From assembly GCF_019857225.1 (NCBI RefSeq), contig NZ_JAFJSY010000035.1, positions 1-64,000 on the forward strand: DNA of 64,000 nucleotides, given 5' to 3'. The stretch's first letter is position 1, and each line of letters starts with the position of its first letter. This DNA is from Streptomyces plumbidurans. GTDB lineage: Bacteria > Actinomycetota > Actinomycetes > Streptomycetales > Streptomycetaceae. Below are positions 26,055-33,423 of this stretch, piece after piece. Made by a program: the position numbers and the translations under genes. The notes beneath the pieces were generated by a model. It had not been told where the DNA came from. It did not search any database and saw nothing but the letters and a program-made list of their open reading frames with translations.

Positions 26055-26120
26055 AGGAGCCACGGCTCGACAGTCAACGTTTTTGTCAACAATCTCATCG
26101 ACAATCAAGCCGTGGCTCCT
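26055..26120. promoter_or_regulatory. Promoter of the aromatic MFS gene: 13-bp inverted repeat enclosing a TTGTCAACAA core
   Basis: aggagccacggct (26055-26067) and agccgtggctcct (26108-26120) are perfect inverted repeats. The AT-rich 40 bp between them hold ttgtcaacaa at 26083-26092. On the minus strand, TTGACT and TAGCGT are spaced by 17 bp and form a plausible -35/-10, with one repeat arm between them. The same ten-base core occurs in the gntR promoter at 30449-30458. Confidence 0.6.
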
Positions 26121-26142
26121 GGGCGATCCGAGCCGCGTCCCG

Positions 26143-27093
26143 CTAGGCGACCGGCGGCGTCCCGTGTGTGTGGAAGGACTCGATGGTCTTCAGGCCCCAG
26201 GCCTGGCCCTTCTTGCGCTCCTGTTCGGTCCAGGTGATCAGGGGCCAGTCCGGGGCGAGGACGAGGCGGGTGAGGGGGTTGCACAGTTCGATGCGGTTGC
26301 CGCCCGGCTCGTAGACGTAGAGGAAGAACGTCTGCTGGATGGCGTGCTTGTGCGGGCCCGTCTCGATGAACACGCCGCTGTCGATGGCGAGATCGGCGGC
26401 GCGCAGGACGTCCTCGCGGGTGTCGGTCGCGAAGGCGATGTGATGCAGCCGGCCCTCGGAGCCGGTCCAGTCCTCCGTGTACACGACGTCGTACGACTTG
26501 TTCGTGTACGTCAGCCAACGCGCCGCGATCCGCCCGGAGTCGAGCCGGATCTGTTCCGTGGCCCGGGCGCCGAGCACCTGTTGCTGGAACTCGGCGTTGG
26601 CGAGCACGTCCGCGGCGAGGAAGTTGATGTGGTCCAGGCGGCGTACGCCCACGCCCCGGTTGGGCTTGGCCTGCGGCTGGTTCTTCAGGGCCGGGCGCAG
26701 TTCCGGCGGTGCCTGGTAGTGCTCGCTCTCCCAGTACAGCGCGTGCTCGTGGCCGTCGGGGTCGGTGGTCAGGTACAGCTTGCCCAGGCCCGGTTCGTCC
26801 TCGGCCCAGGTGCCGCTGCCGCCCGCCGCTTCGACCGCCCGGACGCGGCGCTGCAGTGCCTCCTCGCTGGAGGTGCGCAGGGCGAGCCGGCCGAGGCCGG
26901 GCTGCTCGCGCGCGGTGAGGACCAGGCTGTGGTGCTCGTAGTCGTCGAAGGTCCGCAGGTAGACCGTGTCGCCGTCCTGTCCGTTGACCGTGAGGCCGAG
27001 GAAGTCGGTGAAGAAGGCGACGCTGGCGTCCAGTTCGGGGGTGAACAGCTGGGCATGGCCGACGTGGGCGATGTCGCCGCGCGGCGGGGTCAT
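26143..27093 (-). CDS. VOC-fold extradiol ring-cleavage dioxygenase (catechol 2,3-dioxygenase-like)
   Basis: 316-residue two-domain vicinal-oxygen-chelate dioxygenase. The Fe(II) ligands expected in the C-terminal domain are all visible: His in RRLDHINF, His in RLHHIAFATD and Glu in GGNRIELCNP. The length matches catechol 2,3-dioxygenase (~307). It overlaps the GalD-like gene by 4 nt (ATGA) and ends an operon encoding GalB-, GalC- and GalD-like enzymes, which process the product of gallate 4,5-cleavage. Its substrate may therefore be gallate or a related acid rather than catechol. This would be an unusual, non-LigAB solution, and it is inference from context. Confidence 0.82.
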   Translation of the reverse strand: MTPPRGDIAHVGHAQLFTPELDASVAFFTDFLGLTVNGQDGDTVYLRTFDDYEHHSLVLTAREQPGLGRLALRTSSEEALQRRVRAVEAAGGSGTWAEDEPGLGKLYLTTDPDGHEHALYWESEHYQAPPELRPALKNQPQAKPNRGVGVRRLDHINFLAADVLANAEFQQQVLGARATEQIRLDSGRIAARWLTYTNKSYDVVYTEDWTGSEGRLHHIAFATDTREDVLRAADLAIDSGVFIETGPHKHAIQQTFFLYVYEPGGNRIELCNPLTRLVLAPDWPLITWTEQERKKGQAWGLKTIESFHTHGTPPVA

Positions 27094-28202
27094 CGCTGAC
27101 CTCCTTGGTCCTGCGGGGTGTGCGGGGGCAGGGGTGCCGTGGCGGCGGACCGCGGGAAGACGGTGCCGTCGAAGATCTTGCGGGCGGTGCGCACCACGGC
27201 GGTGCGGCGCGCGGAGGGCAGTTCACCGCTCGGGGCGGTGAGGCTGCTCTCGATGTCCAGGAACCCCGTGGGGTGTTCGATACGGACCCGGTCCTCGTCC
27301 GGGTCGACCTGCGCGAGGTCCGCGCCCACGCTGCCCTCGATCCGCAGCCCGGCGGCCACACTGGCCGCGCCGAGCACGCCGATCGACGTGTGGCAGCGGA
27401 CCGGGATGAAGGTGCGGGTGGTGACCGCGCCGCCGCCTTGGGGCGGGGCGAGCAGCGTCAGTTTGGGCACGGTGGTGCCGGAGACGTCGCCGAGACCCAT
27501 CAGCCGTCCGGCCTCCAGCCGGATCTCGCGCAGCCGGTCGGCGAGCGCGGCGTCCTTCTCCAGTTCCGCGGGCGACTCGTAGCCGGTCACCTTCAAGGAC
27601 GTGGCCGCCATGAGCACGGTCGGCATGCCGTTGTCGACGCAGGTCACGGGCACGCCCTGGATCTCGTCGCGGACATGGCCGGTGGGCAGCAGCGGGTTCG
27701 CGCCGGGCGGGAACTCGATCACCACGGCGGCGGCCGTCCCGGGCACGCCGGAGATCTCCGCGTCCCCGGTGTAGTCGACACGGCCGCCCTGGGTCGGGAA
27801 GGTCGCCGTCGCGTAGTCACCGGTGTTGACCATGCGGATGCGGACGGCAGTGTGCTCCTGCCCGGCCGGGACCAGTCCGCGCTCGACGGCGAAGGGGCCG
27901 ACGCCGGCCAGGAGGTTCCCGCAGTTCTGACGGTCGCTCACCTCGGGCCGGTCGACCACGACTTGGAGGAAGAGATAGTCGACGTCGGCCCGCGGATCGG
28001 CCGAGGACGAGACCACGGCCACCTTGCTGGTGAGCGGGTGCGCACCGCCCAGGCCGTCGATCTGGCGCTCGTCGGGACTGCCCATCACGCGCAGCAACAG
28101 GTCGTCGCGCAGGGCCGGTTCGGCCGGCAGGTCACCGGCGAGGAAGTAGGCACCCTTGGAGGTGCCACCACGCATCAGCAGACAGGGCAGCTCCTCGGTC
28201 AC
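27090..28202 (-). CDS. galD: 4-oxalomesaconate tautomerase-like (PrpF/GalD family)
   Basis: 370-residue PrpF-family isomerase. MRGGTSKGAYF (residues ~10-20) and NCGNLLAGVGPFAVE (residues ~93-107) are the two conserved loops of the active site in this family. GalD converts the keto to the enol form of 4-oxalomesaconate during gallate degradation. Adjacent GalC-like and GalB-like genes make that role more likely than 2-methylaconitate isomerisation (PrpF proper). Both ends overlap neighbours by 4 nt, showing translational coupling. The start is the ATG at 28202. Confidence 0.8.
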   Translation of the reverse strand: MTEELPCLLMRGGTSKGAYFLAGDLPAEPALRDDLLLRVMGSPDERQIDGLGGAHPLTSKVAVVSSSADPRADVDYLFLQVVVDRPEVSDRQNCGNLLAGVGPFAVERGLVPAGQEHTAVRIRMVNTGDYATATFPTQGGRVDYTGDAEISGVPGTAAAVVIEFPPGANPLLPTGHVRDEIQGVPVTCVDNGMPTVLMAATSLKVTGYESPAELEKDAALADRLREIRLEAGRLMGLGDVSGTTVPKLTLLAPPQGGGAVTTRTFIPVRCHTSIGVLGAASVAAGLRIEGSVGADLAQVDPDEDRVRIEHPTGFLDIESSLTAPSGELPSARRTAVVRTARKIFDGTVFPRSAATAPLPPHTPQDQGGQR

Positions 28203-28903
28203 GGCCGCTCCCCCTCGTACTCCTCGAACGTCCGGTACTCGACCCCGAGTTCCTTCAGCTTCTCGCGCAACCCGTAGCGGTCCAGTCCCAGTTGGCCGTC
28301 GAGGAACGCGGCGCGCGACTTGGCCTCCTTGACCTCGCGGGCCTCGGACTTCTCGACCGCCTCCCGGGCGCGTTCACGCGGTACGACGACCACGCCGTCG
28401 TCGTCGGCGAGGATCACGTCGCCGGGGCGGATCACCTGGCCGTCCACGGCGACGGGCACGTTGACGGAGCCCCCGGTGGCCTTGACGGTGCCCTGCGCGG
28501 AGACCGCGCGGGACCAGGCGGCGAAGCCCATCTCGCGCAGCTCCTGGGTGTCCCGGATACCGGCGTTGATGACCAGCCCGCGCACTCCCCGCCTGTGCAG
28601 CGCGGTCGCGAACAGCTCGCCGAACATGCCGTCGGTGGACGGGGAGGTGGTGGTGACGACGAGGAAGTCGCCCTCGCCGCACTGCTCGACGGCCGCGTGG
28701 ATCATGAGGTTGTCGCCGGGCCAGCTCAGGACGGTCACCGCGGTGCCCGCGACGCGTACGCCCTGCTGGATGGGCCGGATCCCGGGGCCCAGCAGTCCCG
28801 TACGGCCCATCGCCTCGCTGACCGTGGCCACGCCGAAGCCGGCCAGCGCCTCGACGTCCTTGGCGTCGGCCTTCGGGGGGTTGGTGACGACGACGCCGCT
28901 CAT
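28199..28903 (-). CDS. galC: 4-carboxy-4-hydroxy-2-oxoadipate / HMG aldolase-like (RraA-fold)
   Basis: 234-residue RraA-like protein of the HMG/CHA aldolase class. It splits 4-carboxy-4-hydroxy-2-oxoadipate into pyruvate and oxaloacetate with a divalent metal. VINAGIRDTQEL carries the conserved G...RD pair, and ILADDDGVVVVPRERA is the typical C-terminal motif. The ATG at 28903 follows aggagctggc and overlaps the upstream stop by 4 nt. The GalB- and GalD-like neighbours support the catabolic aldolase role over RNase E regulation (RraA proper), which Streptomyces lineages generally use differently. Confidence 0.82.
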   Translation of the reverse strand: MSGVVVTNPPKADAKDVEALAGFGVATVSEAMGRTGLLGPGIRPIQQGVRVAGTAVTVLSWPGDNLMIHAAVEQCGEGDFLVVTTTSPSTDGMFGELFATALHRRGVRGLVINAGIRDTQELREMGFAAWSRAVSAQGTVKATGGSVNVPVAVDGQVIRPGDVILADDDGVVVVPRERAREAVEKSEAREVKEAKSRAAFLDGQLGLDRYGLREKLKELGVEYRTFEEYEGERP

Positions 28904-29685
28904 GCCAGCTCCTTCGCGATCTGCGGGTAGGGACGCATGTACGCCTCGGCCATGGTCCGGTGGGCCAGACCGAGGTTCGGTCCGGCGTTGCGCCTGAGCT
29001 GCACACCCCGGCGCACGGCGAGGTCCGTGTAGTAGTCCCACAGGTGCTGCTGGGCGCCGAGGCACTCCATCGCCTTGCGCTTGGTGTCCCAGACCTCGGT
29101 GATGTCGAGCAGCACCTGGGGCGTGAAGCCGCACATCTCGGGCTGGTGCGGCTCGAAGTAGAAGACCGGCGGGGCGCCTATGATGTCGCCCTCGCCCGGG
29201 TAGCCGATCGCCTGGGCGAGGATGCGGGCCTGCAGCGCCATGCGGTGGGCGGCCGGGTGGTCGCCGTTGTAGGGGTCCGCGGCCGGGTGGGTGAGCACGA
29301 CGTCGGGCTGGGTCTCGCGGTGGAGGGCCACCAGCCGGTCGGTCAACTCGGCGCTCTCCACCAGGGGATAGTCACCGGCGTCGAAGAAGCGGACCTCGGC
29401 GCCGAGGGTGGCCGCGGCGCGCTCGGCCTCGTCCCGGCGCAGCGCCTTGATCTCCTCCAGCTTCTTGCCCTCGCGCCACGCCTTGGCGGACTCGCCGCGC
29501 TCGCCGAAGGTCAGACAGGCGATGGTGACCTTCTCCCCGCGGGCGGCGGCCAGGGCGATGGCGCCGCCGGCCCGCCACACGAAGTCCCCGGCGTGCGCGG
29601 TGACGACCAGGGTGGAACGTGACGGGGACCGCCCCGCGCGAGCGCCGTCGGGTGGTGGGGAGGCGGGCGCGTTGGCCTGGGTCAT
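28900..29685 (-). CDS. galB: 4-oxalomesaconate hydratase-like (PIG-L/LmbE fold, GalB family)
   Basis: 261-residue PIG-L-fold protein. The motif TAHAGDFVWRAGGAI (residues ~29-43) replaces the deacetylase AHPDDE and matches the variant I recall for GalB hydratases. HPAADPYNGDHPAAH near residue 135 gives further metal ligands. GalB hydrates 4-oxalomesaconate to 4-carboxy-4-hydroxy-2-oxoadipate. The start is the ATG at 29685 with aaggag 9 nt upstream. It is the first structural gene after the GntR regulator gene (60-bp gap), so it is probably transcribed from the gntR promoter. A mycothiol-type deacetylase function is less likely given the changed motif and the neighbours. Confidence 0.78.
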   Translation of the reverse strand: MTQANAPASPPPDGARAGRSPSRSTLVVTAHAGDFVWRAGGAIALAAARGEKVTIACLTFGERGESAKAWREGKKLEEIKALRRDEAERAAATLGAEVRFFDAGDYPLVESAELTDRLVALHRETQPDVVLTHPAADPYNGDHPAAHRMALQARILAQAIGYPGEGDIIGAPPVFYFEPHQPEMCGFTPQVLLDITEVWDTKRKAMECLGAQQHLWDYYTDLAVRRGVQLRRNAGPNLGLAHRTMAEAYMRPYPQIAKELA

Positions 29686-29745
29686 GCTCGAATCTCCTTG
29701 ATGGACGGGTGGGCGCCCGCCTCCCCCGCGTCCGGCGCGGTCGCG

Positions 29746-30396
29746 TCAGTCGCGCAGCGCCTCGATCACGCTGGTGAGGTGGGCGCGGACGGTCGTCTCG
29801 GCCGCCTGCGGATCCCTGGCCCTGATCGCCTCGATCATCGCCAGGTGCTCGTTCAGGGACTGCTGCGGACGGCCCGGCCGAAGCGCCAACTGGAAGCGGT
29901 GGCGCACCAGTTGGGCGTTGAGCCGCTCCAGCAGATCCACGGCCGTGCGCTGCCCCGACAGGTCCCGGACCTTGGCGTGCAGCTGCTGGTTGAGCTCGGA
30001 GTAGGTCACCGGCTCACCGTCGGCCACGGCCTTGGTCATCGCCGTGCCCAGTTCGGTCAGCTCGGCGAGCTGCTCGTCGCCGGCCAGGGTGGCCGCCTTC
30101 GCCGCGCACAGCCCTTCGAGGACCATGCGGCACTCGGTGATGGCGACCGCCTCCTCGACGGTCACCACCCGCACCCGCGAGCCGCGGTTGCGGATCCGCT
30201 CGACGAGGCCCTGGGCCTCCAGATCGATGAGTGCCGCCCGGATGCTGGCCCGTGTCACACCGAACTGCTCGGCGAGTTCGTTCTCCACCAGCCGCTGCGC
30301 CGGTGCCATCTCGCCGTGCAGGATCGCCTGCCGCAGCTGCGTGAACGCATGCTGTTTGGCCTGCTCTCCGGTGCTCGGACGGGCTTGGTTCGGCAT
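29746..30396 (-). CDS. GntR-family regulator (FadR subfamily, FCD domain)
   Basis: 216-residue regulator. The winged HTH (residues ~15-80) contains LVENELAEQFGVTRASIRAALIDLEAQGLVE. The FCD ligand-binding helical domain follows (residues ~90-210). FCD regulators typically sense carboxylic acids of the pathway they control. The ATG at 30396 has gggaggg upstream. Its promoter carries a 24-bp near-perfect palindrome at 30442-30465 whose core recurs upstream of the aromatic MFS gene. It is therefore likely an autoregulated repressor of the gal-like operon and the transporter. Confidence 0.88.
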   Translation of the reverse strand: MPNQARPSTGEQAKQHAFTQLRQAILHGEMAPAQRLVENELAEQFGVTRASIRAALIDLEAQGLVERIRNRGSRVRVVTVEEAVAITECRMVLEGLCAAKAATLAGDEQLAELTELGTAMTKAVADGEPVTYSELNQQLHAKVRDLSGQRTAVDLLERLNAQLVRHRFQLALRPGRPQQSLNEHLAMIEAIRARDPQAAETTVRAHLTSVIEALRD

Positions 30397-30441
30397 CTGT
30401 GCCCTCCCTGAGTGAGTGCCTGTCGAACGTAAATCTAGCCA

Positions 30442-30465
30442 GACAAGATTGTCAACAATTTTGTC
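30442..30465. promoter_or_regulatory. Candidate operator of the FCD-GntR regulator
   Basis: Arms gacaagattgt and acaattttgtc around a central CA form an inverted repeat matching at 10 of 11 positions. The core ttgtcaacaa (30449-30458) also lies at 26083-26092. Read on the minus strand it contains TTGACA, so binding would overlap a -35 element of the gntR-gal operon. Confidence 0.65.
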
Positions 30466-30509
30466 CGCTGTATTGCGGGCACACTGGCGGGCAAAGGGCA
30501 GGGGACAGT

Positions 30510-30604
30510 GGGCAGAGGGCAGAGAGCAGAGGGCAGAGAGCAGAGGGCAGGGGGCAGGGGGCAGGGGGCAGGCTGCCGGGAAGCGCGGGTCAGGCTGCCG
30601 GGAA
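30510..30604. repeat. Heptad microsatellite and 22-bp repeat at the maleylacetate reductase 3' end
   Basis: About nine copies of a 7-bp unit (gggcaga, then gggcagg) run from 30510 to 30572. Next to it caggctgccgggaa is repeated at 30569 and 30591 (22-bp period). The second copy holds the last four codons and stop of the maleylacetate reductase gene, so the first is a duplicate of the gene's tail just past the stop. Confidence 0.85.
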
Positions 30605-31672
30605 CTCCGGCGGGCCGCCCTCGTACGCCGCCCGCAGCACGGCGAGCGCGTCCGCCGCCGAGACCGCGCGCGGATTGGCGTACGCCTGGCCCGCCGTCTG
30701 TGCGGCGGCCTCCGTCAAGTCGGCTTCCTTCAGGCCCAGTTCGGCCAGGCTGCGCGGGGCACCGAGCCGTTCGGCCAGGTCCTTGAGGGCGCGCGGGGCG
30801 TCCGTCGTGTCCAGGGCGCGGGCCAGGGCGGCGGAGGCGTCCGGGACCGCTGGCGCGTTGTAGGCGAGGGAGTAGGGCAGGACCACCGTGTGCGTCTCGG
30901 CGTGCGGCAGACCGAAGGTGCCGCCCAGGACGTGGCACAGCTTGTGGTGCAGGCCCATGGTGGTGGCGCCGAGGCAGGAGCCGCACAGCCAGGCGCCGTA
31001 CAGGGCGCGCCCGCGGGCCTCCTTCGACTCCGGGTCGGCGGCCACCGCGGGCAGGGCGCGCGCCATGGCCCGTACGCCCTCCTCGGCCATCAGCTCGATC
31101 AGGGGCGAGGTGTCGGGGGCGTACAGCCCCTCGACGGCGTGGGCGATCGCATTGATGCCGCTGGTGACGGAGAGCGGCACCGGCAGGGAAAGCGTGAGGT
31201 CGGGGTCGTAGACCACGCTGCGCGGCAGGACCACGGGGTCGCGGCCGGTGCGTTTGACGCCGTGCTCGGTCAGGCCCCAGACCGGGGTCATCTCCGAGCC
31301 GGCGTAGGTGGAGGGCACCGCCATCAGCGACAGGCCGGTGCGCAGGGCTACTGCCTTGCCGAGTCCGATCGAGGAGCCGCCGCCGACCGCCACGCAGCCG
31401 TCGGCGCCCGCCGCGCGGGCCACCTCGACGGCGCGGTCGACCGTCTCGACGGGGACGTGCATCCGGGCGCCGTCGTGCAGGCCCACGCAGGCGGGGCCGA
31501 GCGCGTCGGCGACCGCGCGTGCGGTGGCCGTGCCCCGGCTGCCGCAGACCACCAGCAGCCGGCGCAGTCCGAGCGCGGCGGCCTCGCCGGGGGTCGCGTT
31601 GGTGGCGGCGCCGGAGCGGAAGACGACCCGGACGGGCCGGGACTGGTAGGAGAAGTCGAGCACGTCCTTCAC
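30590..31672 (-). CDS. Maleylacetate reductase
   Basis: 360-residue iron-containing-alcohol-dehydrogenase-fold enzyme reducing maleylacetate to 3-oxoadipate with NAD(P)H. VGGGSSIGLGKAVAL (residues ~95-110) is the nucleotide loop. PSTYAGSEMTPVWG is the hallmark of maleylacetate reductases, and HHKLCHVLGGTFGLPHAETH contains the metal-site histidines. The GTG at 31672 overlaps the stop of the hydroxyquinol dioxygenase gene (GTGA). The pair forms the standard lower hydroxyquinol pathway. The 3' end of the gene is duplicated just downstream. Confidence 0.9.
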   Translation of the reverse strand: MKDVLDFSYQSRPVRVVFRSGAATNATPGEAAALGLRRLLVVCGSRGTATARAVADALGPACVGLHDGARMHVPVETVDRAVEVARAAGADGCVAVGGGSSIGLGKAVALRTGLSLMAVPSTYAGSEMTPVWGLTEHGVKRTGRDPVVLPRSVVYDPDLTLSLPVPLSVTSGINAIAHAVEGLYAPDTSPLIELMAEEGVRAMARALPAVAADPESKEARGRALYGAWLCGSCLGATTMGLHHKLCHVLGGTFGLPHAETHTVVLPYSLAYNAPAVPDASAALARALDTTDAPRALKDLAERLGAPRSLAELGLKEADLTEAAAQTAGQAYANPRAVSAADALAVLRAAYEGGPPEFPAA

Positions 31673-32553
31673 GACCGCTCCAGTACGAGGTCGAAGCGGG
31701 CGTGCCGGAACGGGTTCGCGACGCCGAACTCCTGCGCGAGTGCGGGATCGTCCGTCTCGGCGAACTCCTGCACCAGGCTCGGCTTGACCGCGAACACGGC
31801 GTCGGAGTCCAGGTAGTCACTGCCCGCGACGAAGATGTGCGTGGTCACCGGGGTGTGCCCGGCGGCCGTGGCGATGAAGTGGACGTGGGCCGGGCGGTAG
31901 GGGTGGCGGCCGGTCGCGCGCAGCAGTGCGCCCACCGGGCCGTCCGTCGGGATCGGGTACGGGCTCGGCACACAGGTGCGGAACCAGAAGCGGCCCTCGG
32001 CGTCCGCGGTGAACAGTCCGCGTCCGTTGCCCGGTGGCTGCACGTCCGGGCGCTGGACGTCGTAGAAGCCGTTGCCGTCGGCCTGCCAGACGTCGAGGAG
32101 CGCGCCCGGCAGCGGTGTTCCGTCGCGGGACAGCACCCGGCCGCTGACCACGCAGGGCTCGCCGCCGCCCACCAGGTCGATGTTCGCGCCGAGTTCGCGG
32201 GCCGGGGACTCGGTCATGTGGAAGGGGCCGAGGACCGTCGACTCGGTCGCGCCCGGCGCGCGGTCGCCGTTGATCGTCTCGACCAGCATGGACAGGCCCA
32301 GCACGTCGGACAGGAGGATGAACTCCTGCCGGGTGTCCGTGCAGGTCTGCCCGGTCGCGGTCAGGAAGGCGACGGCCCGCTCCCACTCCTCCTGCGTCAG
32401 CCGCGTCTCGCGCGCGAAGGCGTGCAGATGGCGGATGAGCCCGGAGAGCAGCTCGCGCAGGCGCGGGTCGGCGGCGCCGGCCAGGCTGTTCACCGCTTCG
32501 TCGGTGACGGTCGTGTCCCCGGCGTCGGTGGCGTCTGTGGCGTCGGTGGTCAT
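31669..32553 (-). CDS. Hydroxyquinol 1,2-dioxygenase (intradiol)
   Basis: 294-residue intradiol dioxygenase that opens 1,2,4-trihydroxybenzene to maleylacetate. The Fe(III) ligands (two Tyr, two His) fit the Tyr in SPYPIPTDGPVG and the Tyr/His/His of HPYRPAHVHF. LLDVWQADGNGFYDVQ is conserved in catechol and hydroxyquinol dioxygenases, and the N-terminal dimerisation helices are present. The first residues contain a short ATD repeat. The ATG at 32553 follows gggagccgac. It is coupled to the maleylacetate reductase gene downstream. No gene making hydroxyquinol (for example a resorcinol or 4-hydroxysalicylate hydroxylase) is seen nearby. Confidence 0.9.
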   Translation of the reverse strand: MTTDATDATDAGDTTVTDEAVNSLAGAADPRLRELLSGLIRHLHAFARETRLTQEEWERAVAFLTATGQTCTDTRQEFILLSDVLGLSMLVETINGDRAPGATESTVLGPFHMTESPARELGANIDLVGGGEPCVVSGRVLSRDGTPLPGALLDVWQADGNGFYDVQRPDVQPPGNGRGLFTADAEGRFWFRTCVPSPYPIPTDGPVGALLRATGRHPYRPAHVHFIATAAGHTPVTTHIFVAGSDYLDSDAVFAVKPSLVQEFAETDDPALAQEFGVANPFRHARFDLVLERS

Positions 32554-32579
32554 GTCGGCTCCCTTCCCGGGTGCGCGGT

Positions 32580-33161
32580 TCAACCGAACCAGACGATGAG
32601 CCGTACGTGCTCGTCGCCCCGCTCGGCCGCGAGGTCCCGCATGGCGCTCCACACCTCCGCCCAGCATCCCTCGTCCGGCGGGGCGAGCATCCGGGCGGTC
32701 AGGACCACCGGCCGGTACACCGCGCCGTCCAGGTGCACCTCGGTGCCGGGCGGCCACTCCGGCGGCGCCAGGTGCAAGCCTCCCCCGTAGGCCGCGCCGG
32801 CGGCCTCGCGCAGGGTGGGCGTCACCCGTACCAGGTGCTCTCCCTCGGGATCGGACCGGTGCGTCCAGTACCAGGCGGGCCGCGAGGCGAGCGGCTCGTC
32901 CCAGTCGACCGCGCCGGCCTCGGCCCAGGTGACATGCGTGTGGTTGTGCTGGTGATCGCCGAGCGCATGTTCCCGTACCGGATCCGAGACGTCGTCCGGC
33001 AGTCCGCGGTCGGCGAACAGCGGGCGCTCCACGTCTCCCGTCCCGCGCACGCCGAACAGACACTCCCAGGCGACGTAGTCCCGGGGCGGCCGGAAGTCGA
33101 GCAGGTCGAACTCCATCTGCCAGCGTCCGTCGGCCGAGCGACTTTCGATGGCTCCATCCAT
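32580..33161 (-). CDS. Uncharacterised protein encoded upstream of hydroxyquinol dioxygenase
   Basis: 193 residues, family not recognised. No signal peptide or membrane segment. The protein is acidic and Trp/His-rich (DHQHNHTHVTW near residue 85; WYWTH near 107), which suggests a soluble beta-rich, possibly metal-binding fold. The start is probably ATG 33161, with GTG 33173 as an alternative; neither has a strong SD. The stop is 26 bp from the dioxygenase start on the same strand, so it may be co-transcribed and serve the hydroxyquinol pathway. The palindrome ggttcaaccgaacc at 32577-32590 overlaps its stop. Confidence 0.6.
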   Translation of the reverse strand: MDGAIESRSADGRWQMEFDLLDFRPPRDYVAWECLFGVRGTGDVERPLFADRGLPDDVSDPVREHALGDHQHNHTHVTWAEAGAVDWDEPLASRPAWYWTHRSDPEGEHLVRVTPTLREAAGAAYGGGLHLAPPEWPPGTEVHLDGAVYRPVVLTARMLAPPDEGCWAEVWSAMRDLAAERGDEHVRLIVWFG

Positions 33162-33423
33162 GTCGGTCCCCACGCGGCAGACCTTATGGCAGGAAGGCGG
33201 GTCCGTGACGCCATCATGCGACGATCTCTTCGGCCCCGGCCACGATCACGGCGAGCGACGCGTCCATCACGCCGATGGGTACGGCCACCGGCCCGGGGCG
33301 GGTTCGCGGTGCTGTTCCGGGGCGTCGGTACGCGGCGGACGCGACGAAGTGTCCCGTCACCTGGGCCGATACCGCGCACAGTGTCCAGGCCCGCCCGGCG
33401 GGCGGTCTCGTTAGGGTCGCGCC

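Noticed and set aside
24695-33161. Protocatechuate 4,5-cleavage (LigABC-I) pathway
   Set aside because: No LigAB-type dioxygenase, LigC-type CHMS dehydrogenase or LigI lactonase was recognised in the block; the GalB/C/D set fits gallate-type cleavage better.
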